A stretch of 64,000 bases of DNA from NCBI GenBank assembly GCA_027627225.1, contig CM051040.1:28277634-28341633 (forward strand), given 5' to 3'. Position 1 is the stretch's first letter, and the number at the start of each line of letters is the position of its first letter. Shown here piece after piece: positions 1-11,610 of this stretch. The notes under the pieces were generated by a model, which saw only the letters and a list, made by a program, of their open reading frames with translations, had not been told where the DNA came from and searched no databases. Source of the DNA: Congeria kusceri (Eukaryota > Mollusca > Bivalvia > Myida > Dreissenidae). The position numbers and the translations under genes were made by a program.

Positions 1-584
1 AATCAAATTATGTAGTAGTAGTACATTTTTTTATCGAGTGCACCGGGATTCTCTCCCATATGGCCATCGCCCCCAGAAGACTTGTTAGTTGGGTTCAAAT
101 TATTTCGACATGTCTGTCGCTTTTATACTCTCAGATATCCTTACACCTCACACGGGCGTCGCCAATCAAAAGATGTAGACGAGTCTGTCGCTTTTATACT
201 CTCAGATATCCCTACACCACACACGGGCGTAGCCAACCTCCATACAGAGATATAACTGGTTCCGAGCGTAGCTCTTTTATCTCCCTGCCGGCATGAAATT
301 ACACGTGACCGCAGTCAAATCACATTTCACGAAATAAAATCTTCGACATGTATAAGAAGAGAGAAAACGTGGACACAATAAAATTCTTGCGTCTTTTTGT
401 AGTTTTTTTTTACTTTGTATGTATCCCTTTTTGTTTTTCATTTTAACTCGTAATATATATATATATACCTGGACCAACAATGCAACATTAGTTTATAAAA
501 TAATAATTAAAAAAATCAAAATGTTAAAAATGTCCTGAATCCTCAAACTCCTCACATTGGTTTCACCTAAATTAGGATTTCACT
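1..584. other. no gene seen; short repeated segments
   Basis: No convincing coding region. A segment beginning gtctgtcgcttttatactc occurs twice, at about 112-167 and 183-238 (spacing 71 bp), with a few differences. The stretch at about 29-95 (tttttatcgagtg...agaagactt) is similar to 13632-13690, so it belongs to a dispersed repeat. Positions 453-468 are a short (ta)n run. Confidence 0.6.
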
Positions 585-680
585 CGTGGTGGCAGATAGT
601 GTTGGGACCGTGGTGGCAGATAGTGTTGTGACCGTGGTGGCAGATAGTGTTGGGACCGTGGTGGCAGATAGTGTTGGGAC
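585..680. repeat. 24-bp tandem repeat, 4 copies
   Basis: Four head-to-tail copies of a 24-bp unit, 96 bp in all, with one substitution in copy 2. Each unit reads cgtg + gtggcaga + tagtgttgggac. The last 20 bases are the 8-bp target duplication and the 12-bp terminal repeat of the adjoining transposon at 669-1156, so the array repeats the transposon/target junction. Confidence 0.9.
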
Positions 681-1156
681 ATCTATTCGAAAATGCAATC
701 GATCATCGGGTTGGAATCGGTTGTCGCTTCCGATGCGATTTTACCGATTATAATCGGTTTCAAATGTTATTTGTATTATACATATTTTACATCTTTTAAC
801 GTAGAATATTTACTTAAATATTAAAGTATGTGCGTTGCTTTTGTGCATCAATAATAAATGTAAACAAATAAACAATAAGTTAAATAACAGCAGTTTTATT
901 TGCTAAACAGTTGCTTATTAATTTTAAACATATAAAACAAGTAGTTCTGTAGAACAAGTAAATTTAACATGGAAAAAAATAGTCGAAACTATAAAATAAC
1001 TGAAAATGATTTGGTCTAAATTACGGAACACACATCTCAGTACTTAGTTTACGCGTCAAATCCGATTATCGATTTTATAACTGCGACATCGACAATCGAC
1101 ATCGAAAAAAATTACACGCCGCTAATCGATTTTTTCCGATCATCGTCCCAACACTA
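669..1156. mobile_element. hAT-type miniature transposon (non-autonomous)
   Basis: A 488-bp element bounded by a perfect 12-bp terminal inverted repeat (tagtgttgggac at 669-680, gtcccaacacta at 1145-1156). It is flanked by a perfect 8-bp direct duplication gtggcaga at 661-668 and 1157-1164. An 8-bp target duplication is the hallmark of the hAT superfamily. The subterminal regions are rich in atcg/cgat motifs in opposite orientation (about 690-760 and 1060-1140). No transposase is encoded, so it would depend on a transposase in trans. Confidence 0.85.
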
Positions 1157-1164
1157 GTGGCAGA

Positions 1165-3486
1165 GGTTACTGAAGAACGCCAAGGGGAAAATAACCGCTG
1201 CGAGAATGTTGGGGCGTAGCGATTACATAATTTTTCTACAACTTGTGCATTCCATAAATAGCGGTCGCGTCGCAGTGACATACTTCATTATTATGACGGT
1301 TCACTAAAAAATTCATTCGTGGCGGTAAAATGGTGAAATATAGTTCCGAAAATAGTAAATAAACATACATTTAAAACCTCAGTTCTTCAAATGTGAACTG
1401 ATGTAATTATATTAATGAAAAGCATCGTGTTTACTATTTTTGCATGCGTATTAGTTGTTATCATATTTACATTAATCTCGTACTAAATCCTTTAGTTTAA
1501 AACACCCTTACATTTTCATACATCATTCTTAAATGTCACGTGCTGATATCTTTAAAGACAAAGAACGCAGTGTGCAATAAACAATGGGAAGTAAATAGTC
1601 GCGAAACTGACTGTTTAATAGTACTCGTGGCTTAAAGCGAATTCTGACCTGCTAACAGGTTACTTACCAGTAAATCAGTGTGCATCCCTCCGTGGTCCAT
1701 TCGAAAGTAGTGCCTATTACTATTCCTTTTCTCTTCTGGTTTAAAAGCCATTTAGCAAGCTCAGGCATGCCTTCTGTGGTTATTTCTTAATCCCATGTGG
1801 TGTATTGCTTTGGAGGCTAGCTTGAAACGTTAAATTTTGGGGTGTGTTTATTATGGTATGGGTTTTTTGTCGAAATATGAATGCCGAAACCGTGTTTTCT
1901 ACCGGTGCCTGCATTCAGGCGAAATGCATTTTCTTAGAAGTAACATGACATATCTTTTTATTGCAATTTTTGGAAAAGGAAAGATTCATCTGTAAATTGA
2001 TACCATGCTTGCACAATCTGAAATAAAGGAAAGGCTAGATAAATGCTTGGAAAGTTCGCCGTTTTATAATGGGACCCTATGGGAATTGGAATTACTGGTA
2101 TCTAACCTTTAAGAAAACCAGGGTCCGGCCCTTAAGGGTCCAGTTTTACATAAAATCACCATGTAACTGTGTTATTTTATTGGTTTTATTGCTTTTCCCG
2201 GGAAAAAAGTTATTAATATCATAATTGACATGCATTATACGAGTTTAAACGCGAAACCTGGTTTTCGGGTAAAAAAATGAAAAAAAAGTACGGAAACTTG
2301 CCTTTTGCACTTCACAGCACATCGAGTCATGTTATAAACAAACTTTTATACGTTTTATACATTATTGATGTTTATTGCAGTAAAATACGTCTAAATGAAT
2401 TGGTAATTTGACTGGTTTATATGATTTAGGTACGAATTTTAGCTCCCGCTCCCCATACAATCCATGTACTGAAAACGCAAGCCAGATGGCTTATCATGTG
2501 TTGTACTCAAATGCGTTTTTGAAGTATTTCTTCTAAGCGGATCGACCTGAAATTTTGCACGTGTGGTACAATCAGGTTAATAATGATGTAGACGATTTTT
2601 TTCACAATTTGAGTTTTCTTTAACATTGTAATGTGCGATCCAATAGAATAACACAACGTATTCAAAAAAGCCTTTAATTGGTTACCGGTAATTACAATGA
2701 CAAATACATACAGCGCCTTCGTTTAATCGTTCCATATCGAATATCCATCTACTGCTGTAAAAGCAATAGATGCCTATCGGACAGCGCAGTTGACTATATA
2801 AATATTTCAACAATATGTGTTGTTATGATAAACACCAAGGGCAGATCGGTTATGATGCCAAGGACGCAATTCGCCAGTCATCACTTGCTAGACCTCGTCA
2901 CCCACCCCTATGTTTAAATGGTCGAAACACCGGAAGCAAAACATAAAGTAATCAAAACGATGACAGCGCAGAAAGACTATTGGCGACAAGGAATCCAAGC
3001 GCAGAAGAATGTATGAGTGCATTTTTGCTAAAAAGGAAACATTAGTTCGAATGAAGTTATATTTCCCACCTTTAAACTTGATAATATGGCTTCTTATTCT
3101 ATAGTATACAAGGTCATTATTAAAAAAAATGTGTAAGTAACGAACACATATATTTTAGTTATTTATCTAATGCAAACGGAATTATATACATGCTAATGAA
3201 CAAGTCAATCTGCAAAGAGCCATGCAGAATAACAGATAAAGCGTGGTATTTAGGAGCATCGATTGTTAGTGATTCGTAGCCTACTGAGTCAAAAGTAGGT
3301 CATACATTGCGTGCACTCGATTTTCCATACTACAGTTTAAAATTAATACATTGCAGTGATTTGTTGTCAAAATATTCTGAATAAGAATCGTCAACAAGAA
3401 ATAACACTTTAAAACAACGAGTCAAACAATAACCGATGTAGCGCATTAATTTAGTGGTCTTATTCCAGGACACCCGTGTGATCATT
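1165..3486. other. intergenic, nothing recognised
   Basis: AT-rich sequence with no exon-like open frame, RNA gene or clear repeat that I could identify on either strand. The only open frames are short and show no familiar motif. Confidence 0.5.
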
Positions 3487-3494
3487 TCGGTTAC

Positions 3495-5017
3495 CAGGCG
3501 CGTAATTTGGACCCAAATTAGGATTACGCACCATTCTAGGGGGTTTGTCCGGGGGCATGCCCCCTCGGAAATTTTTTGTCTTCTAGACGCTCTTAGAAGC
3601 CATTTGGAGTGTATATAGATGTATTTTTCGGTGTACTTCTTGGCTTAATTTTATCTATTTGATTTCAATGAAAATGAATATACATTTCACAACAACAAAA
3701 GTTTATTATCGTTCCATCAACAAATATAACGCAATCAACAACAACAACAAAGTTACCCTGTTAGGCAGCAAAACGTCACGAAATAGTATAGCGCTAGTCG
3801 TCGTTCCTTTTTTGGCAAACGATTCGATTCGATCACCGAATTCACATTTATTTATTTCCCTCTGCAAATGTTCCTCAGTCCTAGGCCCTATAACCGCTCC
3901 GTTTTCTTTGTTGACCTGGGTTACGTTTTCAACTGCCTTTTTGTTTTTCACACGCCTCGATGTGCTCCCCAATAACGGTTGAAACAGCCATGGTCAGCAC
4001 TACATGTATTTGTAAGCAGAATGCGTCTTAGGGATACAACTTTCTGTTGATATGGTATCCCCAAACGGGATCAGCATCCGTGCATCCCGAATTTCATCAG
4101 GGAACCTCGCTTTTTCAACGGACGCTGCTGGTAGATCTTGCTCAAACATGGCAACATGGACTGTAGAATGTCGGTCGTTACGTTATTGATCTTTCTCGGT
4201 ATCAAGCATTGAGCACTGAGCCTGTCTCCGACCTCGATCAGTCAAATTTAAATTCCAATATTCTAACGACAGAAGCGCATTTTGACGAATTTGCAGACGG
4301 AGATTTAGGTTTGCCCTAAGGCGGGATGGATCAACACTTAATGCATTCGCGATGTCGATTGTCATACAACGCATCTCAGGTTGCTCAATAATTGCGTTCA
4401 AACTCGATGCGTGTATTGATACCTCAGACAGCACATGCTTGATCATGAGTGGTTGCCACTTTGTATGTGACGTGTAGTTTTGTCGTCACTGAAATTATGT
4501 CTAAGATCCTCTAAGTCGTCAATAGCAGATGTATATGAACACTTGAACGTATTGGAAGCATCATCCCTGGCCGCCCATCTTGTTTCACAAAGCAGCTGTA
4601 GCGTTTTTCCATTTTATATTTGCTCTCAGTGGCTCTTAGGATGCCTGCACTATCGCTAGACTTATGAAGTAAGCTTTGTGCTTGGATACCTAGAATTTTT
4701 CCTGACATATTCGAGGCTCCATCGTAACCGTATCCTTTCAATCGTTCAGTTTTGATTCCTGCTTCCCGTAAGTTTTACAGAAAGGTTAGTGATTTGCCTG
4801 TGGTCGACTATTCCGCTGAAAATTCTATGAAGTCTTCTCTGACATACTTGGTGGTATTGCTTGTATCTTTTTATAGAGTGTAGTCCAACCATTACCCCTG
4901 ACCCACTTGGACAACGATTTTAAATGTAGTTTGGCATTTATTTCACTTTTGTTTTTGACAATTTACGAAAATAGTTTTACGCACGTGCGCAAGTGCGTAA
5001 GACCAGCTACGCGCCTG
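3495..5017 (-). mobile_element. decayed hAT (ZMYM1-like/TTF-type) DNA transposon
   Basis: A 1523-bp element with a 10-bp terminal inverted repeat (caggcgcgta at 3495-3504, tacgcgcctg at 5008-5017). It is flanked by a perfect 8-bp target duplication tcggttac at 3487-3494 and 5018-5025. It contains broken minus-strand coding sequence like ZMYM1-type hAT transposases. At 1.5 kb it is shorter than an autonomous element and lacks the N-terminal zinc-finger region. The combination of 8-bp duplication, inverted ends and transposase relic makes the hAT assignment firm. Confidence 0.88.
4183..4860 (-). pseudogene. hAT transposase relic (ZMYM1-like), frameshifted
   Basis: Minus-strand conceptual translation gives VREDFIEFSAE, a stop, then a further stop, then GYGYDGASNMSGK. 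After a frame change it gives LCETRWAARDDASNTFKCSY and SAIDDLED, followed by a frame beginning MIKHVLSEVSIHASSLN. The G-Y-D-G-A-S-N-M-S-G block and the L-C-E-T-R-W-A block are conserved in the catalytic region of ZMYM1-like hAT transposases. At least two in-frame stops and one frameshift make it non-functional. The C-terminal dimerisation part is not clearly recognisable below 4183. Confidence 0.8.
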
Positions 5018-5025
5018 TCGGTTAC

Positions 5026-6145
5026 ATTCAAGTAAATTGAGAAAATAGGGGTGTCATTAATTTGACGTAACATTTATAATGAATTGACTCTGGTAGAAAC
5101 TGTAGTTGCAACAAATCACATGATATACACATTATAATACACATGAAATACATAATAGGTAAGAAAACATCGCGATTTTGTGCTGATTTGAAGACGGACC
5201 TTTACAGGTTTCGATTTACTGGCTAGTGGCCTGCAAAGAAAAGAAGTAGTTTTCCGCGATACCTGTTTTGGAAATTACCCTCTCAAAAGACCGTTGGCTT
5301 CCACCAACAGTATAATTACACTGTTTTGTTTATTCGTCAGATAGGCCAAGTGGTTTAAGGCGTCAGACTTTTGATAATGATGTCGTAGGTTCGATCCCCG
5401 GTGCCAGTACTTTTTTCATGTTCGATGCTTTCCTTCTGATAACACTTGATTTGGTTTTAGTTCAAATGTTGTATTTTTTCCAGATATTCAATGGCATATT
5501 AAAAAATACAACAATCTGTGAACAAGTCCCTTTTAATATACATACTGTGTTAGCATGGATCTGGGGTTGTATTCCAGAAGCATCTAAAGTCAAATCTTAT
5601 TCTTAGCCTTAAAATCGTTATTTTCTTTAACATTTTATTCCATGTATAAACTTTGATACATAATATTCTGCTTATTGTTCACCAATTATCAACGTATTAT
5701 TAACTACTAGTTACTGAACTGTAATTGGATTCACTTATTCATAAAAATATTACCTTACAAAAATCGGAAGTTAGGTTAAAACACATTAAGATAAACTTAA
5801 GATGTTTCTGGAATATTGGCCCAGTTCAGAACACGCCTTCTGACATTTCAAGTTGTGTGTATATTTCTATTGAAGAACGACGTTTATTTATTAAACACAA
5901 TTTCACACCCGAAACGCGAGGTTTCGTCTATACAAGAATACAATGTCCCATTTATCGCTGCACAGGATCTATGCAAGCGCGGGTTATGTGTTACTGATTA
6001 TATTAACATTGACATTGTGAAGGAATTTCAATGAATTTCATGGTCTTAGACTCGGTGCAGTAAGACATTCAACGGACAGATATAGCGCGGTGTAGTATTT
6101 CGCTGTTAAAGATGAACTGTCGAGATAGTGTATGTATCTAACGAT
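5026..6145. other. intergenic apart from a tRNA-like repeat
   Basis: No coding exon recognised. It contains the tRNA-like sequence at 5336-5416; otherwise AT-rich with no structure I can name. Confidence 0.5.
5336..5416 (+). repeat. tRNA-like sequence, probably a SINE head or tRNA pseudogene
   Basis: It has a good A box (taggccaagtggtttaagg) and a near-perfect B box (ggttcgatccc), correctly spaced, followed by a run of six T (5411-5416) that could stop RNA polymerase III. It recalls the type-II (Leu/Ser) D-arm pattern. However, the acceptor ends do not pair and the T-stem is badly mismatched, so it is not a functional tRNA. A tRNA-derived SINE fragment or pseudogene is more likely. Confidence 0.6.
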
Positions 6146-6449
6146 CAGCGGCGTAGCTGCCTTTAGGCCACGGCCTAAACATTTTTCTGAATAAAGAGAG
6201 CCAAATCTGCATTAAAAGTCAACAGCTTCCGAGGTGGGGTGGGGGGGACTTTAATGACTGTTCAGATAAATTTTGACTCATTTAACTACGTTCATGATAC
6301 TACATTTAAATGATGTGATGTTGTAAAATAAACACGAAAAAACAAGGAATTACGAGAACAAGAAATGCCATGTCAACACACTCCTCATACACCCCCGCCG
6401 AACAGCATAAATTGGCCTAGACATATTTTGCGACCAAGCTACGTCCCTG
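6146..6449. mobile_element. possible miniature hAT-like element
   Basis: Inverted ends cagcggcgtagct (6146-6158) and agctacgtccctg (about 6437-6449) match at 11 of 13 positions. They resemble the CAG.GGCGTAGC ends of ZMYM/TTF-type hAT elements. No matching 8-bp flanking duplication is visible, so the call is tentative. A g-run lies at about 6239-6248. Confidence 0.4.
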
Positions 6450-6820
6450 ACTACAGTAACTTTATTAATTTAAAAGGCATTATGAATTTTATGTATGATA
6501 TTGTAAAAGAAGGGCGGTGATGGTATACAAAATGTTATTCAATAGAGAACATAATAATACAGGGTGGAATATAAAATATCGATAATGTTGGTAAAATATT
6601 GCCGTCGCGACCTGTTGTATCCCACCAATGCATTAATTGACTACAAATGAAAAAGTACTCATGTTTCCATAAAATATTTTTTTTTTAAATCACATATAGT
6701 GTGAAACTAAAACTGTGTCGTGAAAATTACCGTCTTGACAAGTTTTTCAGATAGTACTTTTTAAGGTCGATGGTTAGCATAACTTGATAGAGGCTGCAAA
6801 TATTGATCTACTTTTTATAT

Positions 6821-7445
6821 TAGCGTAACAAGGTAGGCCCTGTGCCAATATTGCGCTACTTTTTATATGGGCAATATTGGCCGGGACTAACCGAGGAAAG
6901 ACCGATTCTGTGGTGGAAATTTCTCCCTATATGTCTATAGAGGAGCGACAGGATTTTCGTCGCTACTTTCACGCACTGAAATGGCATTGTTAGCTTTAAT
7001 ATTTCTTAATAACGATAGCACTTCCATTTTGGATGCAACACCAATTTTAACCTACACACTATTGCATGTTCAACACATCTCGCTGTCCTCCTCTGTGTAA
7101 ACTGTAATCGACATTCTGCTTCACTGAAACGATTGCGTCATTTCGATTGGTCATTCAATTCTATCATTCATCATCCGATTGGTTGAGGCATATTTGAAGG
7201 GTTAAGCAAGGCAAGGTAAACATGGTGGACTGTACATGAATGTTGATTTATTCGCAAGTTTAAATCGGAATTAAACGCATGCTCTAGGTAAATTTCGGCA
7301 CATGTTAAGCTGTTTAGGTGTAGTTTAAGTAAAATATGTTGATTTTATAACTTTATTGTCGCAAATAATGGAAATTAATGAAAATTAAAACTTTTAGGTT
7401 TCCACCACATAAATGGTCTTTCGGCGATGAGACGTTCCAGCGAAT
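6821..7445. mobile_element. interspersed inverted-repeat element, copy 1 of 3
   Basis: This roughly 625-bp element recurs almost whole at 62355-63035 and as its first 100 bp at 30694-30795. It starts with a hairpin (ccaatattg...caatattgg at about 6844-6881). It has an inner inverted repeat: aaagacc...tgtggtggaaa at 6898-6920, and ggtttccaccac...ggtcttt at 7397-7421. No transposase reading frame. A non-autonomous DNA transposon is the likely identity; the superfamily is not determined. Confidence 0.7.
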
Positions 7446-9354
7446 CGAGCGACATTTTCCAAATTTTTTGGCACCAATACCCCCCTCCCCCCCCCAAAAA
7501 AAAACAAGACAAAAACACAACAACAACAACAAAACAAGAAAAAAACTTTATTCTTTTAATATAAAGATTTAAGATGGCGCCACTGATCATACAGAATATA
7601 AACGCGGTTATCGTTTTAATAGCGAGACTAAAATCTCAAACGGCATTTAATTTTAATAATACATTTAAAATACTATCATTATATTCAATTTATCACCGAC
7701 GTGCCTCGTTCATAATGAAGTATAACGGCAGACGTGCAGGTTACGGATGATTAAATAGTGTAAGCGACTGACAATAAAGTCAATGTGCTGCAAAAAGTGA
7801 CACTGTCACTCAGTCATGTACCGCATTTTATATATACATACCGATAGATCTACCGTGATAATACTTCATAGTTTACGAGGTCATACCGCGCCGGTGTTTT
7901 ATGTTGTATACGGAGCCTATTAGTGCCATTTTTTCTTTCGTATTTTGATTTATGTCTTACGTGTAATGTCTTACGTATTATGTGTTACGTCTTATAAATG
8001 AGTTATTTCTTTGAAACGCGGTATATCACAGCGGTATGTATTTTTGCAACATGGCGGAGATAGGCAGTCAATCGTTAATAGCGAAATTGGCTTAAGTATT
8101 GAAATTTCGGGGTGAAAGTGAATAAAATGACATGGTATAAAGAGCATATATTTACATTCCATAGGCATTTTAATATGGAAGGGGTATGCATTCATAATCG
8201 TCAAATTTTTATGCAAATTATATTTCGACAAGAATATTTACATGAACTAAGATGTCATATACTGTTCAATGTTACTCTTTTTTGCATTTATTGTTGACGT
8301 TTGAGTAAATGTTTTTATAATTAATATACATGAACATTTCTTTCCAGTTCTTCTTCTACAAAAATCAATCTGAAATTTTATTCACTTTTGTTTCATTGTT
8401 TTCTATCATGCAAGGTCTACAAGTAGTATTATTAAACAAAGCCATTTCGCTAGCAAGTACTATGTACATGTTATGGTATTTAATGTAAACATTACTTTTC
8501 TTAGAAGCGACCACAGAAAATCTCCATAACGTAACATCGGTTCAGGAACGTAGCTTTAAAATGGTTATGATTTCACATTGATGTGTCTATTTGCTAGATG
8601 CATTTATATCGTCTAATTTATTGTGCATTTATATCACAGTTAATAATGATGAATTTTTTAACATGTACAATAACAAACAAATGCATTTTGAGATTTATAT
8701 TAAAATGTTATCCTTTCTAATACAAGTTATGCCCAGGAAAGAAAAGAGCTTAGATACGCCCGTGTGGATGCTATTGATCGATGACCTAGCTTACACGTCA
8801 TCACTTGTTTAGTGATGTCATTTGTGGATTGTTTTGCATTTTTCTCGCCGAGTGAAAATTTTGATATATGGTGTGGATTTAAAGCATTTAAAAGCATGTA
8901 AGTCTCCATCTGTTGTGTTAATAATTAAACAGGATTATTCAGGATCTGTTAAACTCTCAGCCTAGGAATTGTGTGATCATCATGGATTTGCCAGTTTGAC
9001 CATTGCGTTCATAATCGCATGAACGCAACCAAAATAAAATTCAATCCTTAAATCAATGCAATAATGTAACGATTAATTCATTTATATTGAAAGGGCCATG
9101 TGTCGAAATGAAACGATTCAGTAAGAAAGCACAGGATTTTAATTCCGCTTAGAGATAAATTTTTCCGACGTTTGACACAACTTTGGATGTATTTGACTGA
9201 ACATAGTATAGAAGTTTAAAACAATTACTTAGTATTTGGGGACTTTGCAGTTTCTATTTTGTTTAACTTGCTTTCCAAAATCATTAGTTACCATGTAGTT
9301 GATTACGCTCTTAATGTTATCTTTTTGTTCCAGAGACTCCATCTCCTCAGTTTA
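7446..9354. other. intergenic, nothing recognised
   Basis: No exon, RNA gene or named repeat recognised. A C-run followed by an A-run and (aac)n lies at 7479-7535; the rest is AT-rich unique-looking sequence. Confidence 0.5.
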
Positions 9355-9474
9355 AGTTGACGATCGGATGGCTAAACCGCACACAGTTGACGATCGGATG
9401 GCTAAACCGCACACAGTTGACGATCGGATGGCTAAACCGCACACAGTTGACGATCGGATGGCTAAACCGTACAC
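9355..9474. repeat. 30-bp tandem repeat, 4 copies
   Basis: Four copies of agttgacgatcggatggcta + aaccgcacac, exactly 120 bp. The copies are identical except one c-to-t change in the last. Perfect identity implies recent amplification. Confidence 0.92.
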
Positions 9475-9632
9475 AAAAAAAGATACAGGCTAGAGCAAAG
9501 AATTGAGGAGGTACAAGGACATGTGAATTTTAGAAATATGTGTCGCTATCTGTTGAAATGGTGTTGGACTGTGCAAACACGGTGTTCTTTCCGAGTAATA
9601 AAGCTTCATTTGAAATCTAACAGATAGAGAAT

Positions 9633-9743
9633 AACAGGTTACTGCCTGGTCTTGTGTAATATATCAGGTGAGGTTTAGAATAATATAATTATTTTATTCG
9701 TGCCGAACCTGATATATTACACAAGACCAGGCAGTAACCTGTT
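9633..9743. repeat. perfect 37-bp inverted repeat (hairpin)
   Basis: Left arm 9633-9669 (aacaggttactgcctggtct...) and right arm 9707-9743 are exact reverse complements over 37 bases. A 37-base AT-rich spacer separates them. The motif atatatcagg recurs nearby at 10476-10485, suggesting a link with the inverted-repeat element at 9750-10524. Confidence 0.92.
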
Positions 9744-9749
9744 TTTCTA

Positions 9750-10524
9750 TTTATCATACCACATTTTTCGTAAAATATCACCAAACGAGCTGATTTTTAT
9801 ATAGTTAAAAACTAAGGACGGCGCTGATTTTGCGGAGCCGACTTTTACACATTCACGTACATGTAGTTATGGATTTCTAAAAGTTGACTGAATAATACCT
9901 TATTATTAACATTTCGTAATGACCACTCTGTGTATAATGATAAGAATACATAGACTACACGCATGCTCATCCATAAAATACTGAAAATGCGAACTGAAAT
10001 GGATTGTAACGATCAATTTTATCGGAGAACACACAACGCCGAATTGTTTGTAGACGCCATTTTTCCAAGATCGTGTCAATATTGACAGTATTTGACTATA
10101 GTGTGATCAATTTTTGGTAATAATGTTTTTGGTTCAACATAAACTGATGCTGTGTAGTCACTTTTAGTGCATTTATTATGAATGTATTGAAATAAATGTG
10201 TATGGATGATTTATTGTGTTCCATAGATGACGTCATATCACTAGCTCTACCAAAGTGCGGGTTTATGTGAATATTTAAAAAATATCTTTTTTTGTGATTT
10301 ATGACGATTAAAAATAATAAACTATATACGTTCTTGGTATCAAATCAAATTGTTTGTTTTGTTGAATCTGATATATTTTTACTGAAACTGTTGACTTTAT
10401 AGTTGTTTCCGAATAATATGACGTACCTCCAACCATTGACTGATATAAATGCTACTGACCTGATATAAAGAAATATATCAGGCACCTTTGTATCAGGCCG
10501 ATATATGCATAGTGGTATGATAAA
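9750..10524. mobile_element. possible miniature inverted-repeat element
   Basis: tttatcataccac at 9750-9762 is the exact reverse complement of gtggtatgataaa at 10512-10524, bounding a 775-bp stretch without coding sequence. Short ctgatata/tatatcagg motifs in both orientations occur inside (10440-10503) and in the adjacent hairpin. No clear target duplication, so the boundaries are provisional. Confidence 0.4.
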
Positions 10525-11218
10525 AATGATTATTACACCTCACGTGACTACTCTGTGTATTTTGTACGGAAGGCTGATTTATCAATGTTTTAACTAGATA
10601 ACTATTGTATTGTGAAATGGTTATGTCAAGCCTCGGCTTGCGTAGCATTTATTTATAGTCTACATTAAAGTTATGGTGAAACAAAATCACGAGGCTTATT
10701 ATTTCAAAGTGTTATAGGTTACGCATGCGCAAATAAATTCCTTCATTGTTACATATAAAATATTCAATGTTTGATCTCAATTTTCACCATGACCAAGCGA
10801 CTTCCCAATATATCACCATACATTGTTGGAAAGATAAGGCCATAACCTTTTGAAAAAATACCATGTCAAAACTTTCTATACGTTGTAACTCAAAATATTT
10901 ACCTTAGAATAAACACACCGGTTTTGACAGGCATGGGGGCTGCAATGTTGTGCATGAATACATGGGCCAAAAGTTATGAAGCTGGGAACCATTTAAGATA
11001 AAGTAGTGCCTAAAACTGTCGTTTTTTCTTATTTCTTACATATATACCTTTAAATTGATACCAAAACATATCATTTAAACTGTATTTTAAAAATCATATG
11101 CATTATACACTGAACCCTATATGTTTATTATCTAACTGACAGCATGTAACCCTGAGGATGTGACTTCCGTTTTGGTGTAATTTGACCTATACGGATTGTT
11201 CGGTGTAATAAAATAAAT
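10525..11218. other. intergenic, nothing recognised
   Basis: No coding exon, RNA gene or clear repeat recognised. Confidence 0.45.
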
Positions 11219-11349
11219 AACACATGGCTGAGAGGGTGATATAAATAATATCAACCCTTGAAACGTCATATCAACCTCGGCTACCGCCTCGGTTGATATA
11301 ACATTTCTCGGGTTGATATTATTTTATATCACCCTCTCAGCCATGTGTT
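11219..11349. mobile_element. palindromic foldback element
   Basis: 131 bp that fold almost end to end. The outer 25 bases (11219-11243, aacacatggctgagagggtg...) are exactly complementary to 11325-11349. Inner arms carry atatcaaccc/gggttgatat and atatcaacc/ggttgatat around a centre at about 11281-11286. This is the architecture of a palindromic miniature transposon. Confidence 0.75.
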
Positions 11350-11610
11350 GTTTATATAATATTAATCTTTGGATCTATTATTGATAAGTAATAGACAAAA
11401 TGTATAAATGGAAATGATTGTTCCTTGCATTGGGTATTCCTCGCTTCATGTCGTACCTTATGTGTAATCGTTTCTTTATTTGATCATTTGTTTTTTAATC
11501 TCTATGCATATACAATTTATTATTAAGATTTATGACAAAGTACAATTATGGTTTCAAAGCAAATGTTAATAAGTTTGTGTTCGTAAATAATAAAATAAAA
11601 ATAAACAACT

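Noticed and set aside
3706..3972. 88-codon minus-strand frame (KKAVENVTQVNKENGAV...) as a gene
   Set aside because: It lies inside the hAT element, has no recognised motif and no exon signals; left as part of the transposon relic.
5336..5410. Functional tRNA gene
   Set aside because: A and B boxes are good, but the acceptor and T stems do not pair; better read as a SINE or pseudogene.
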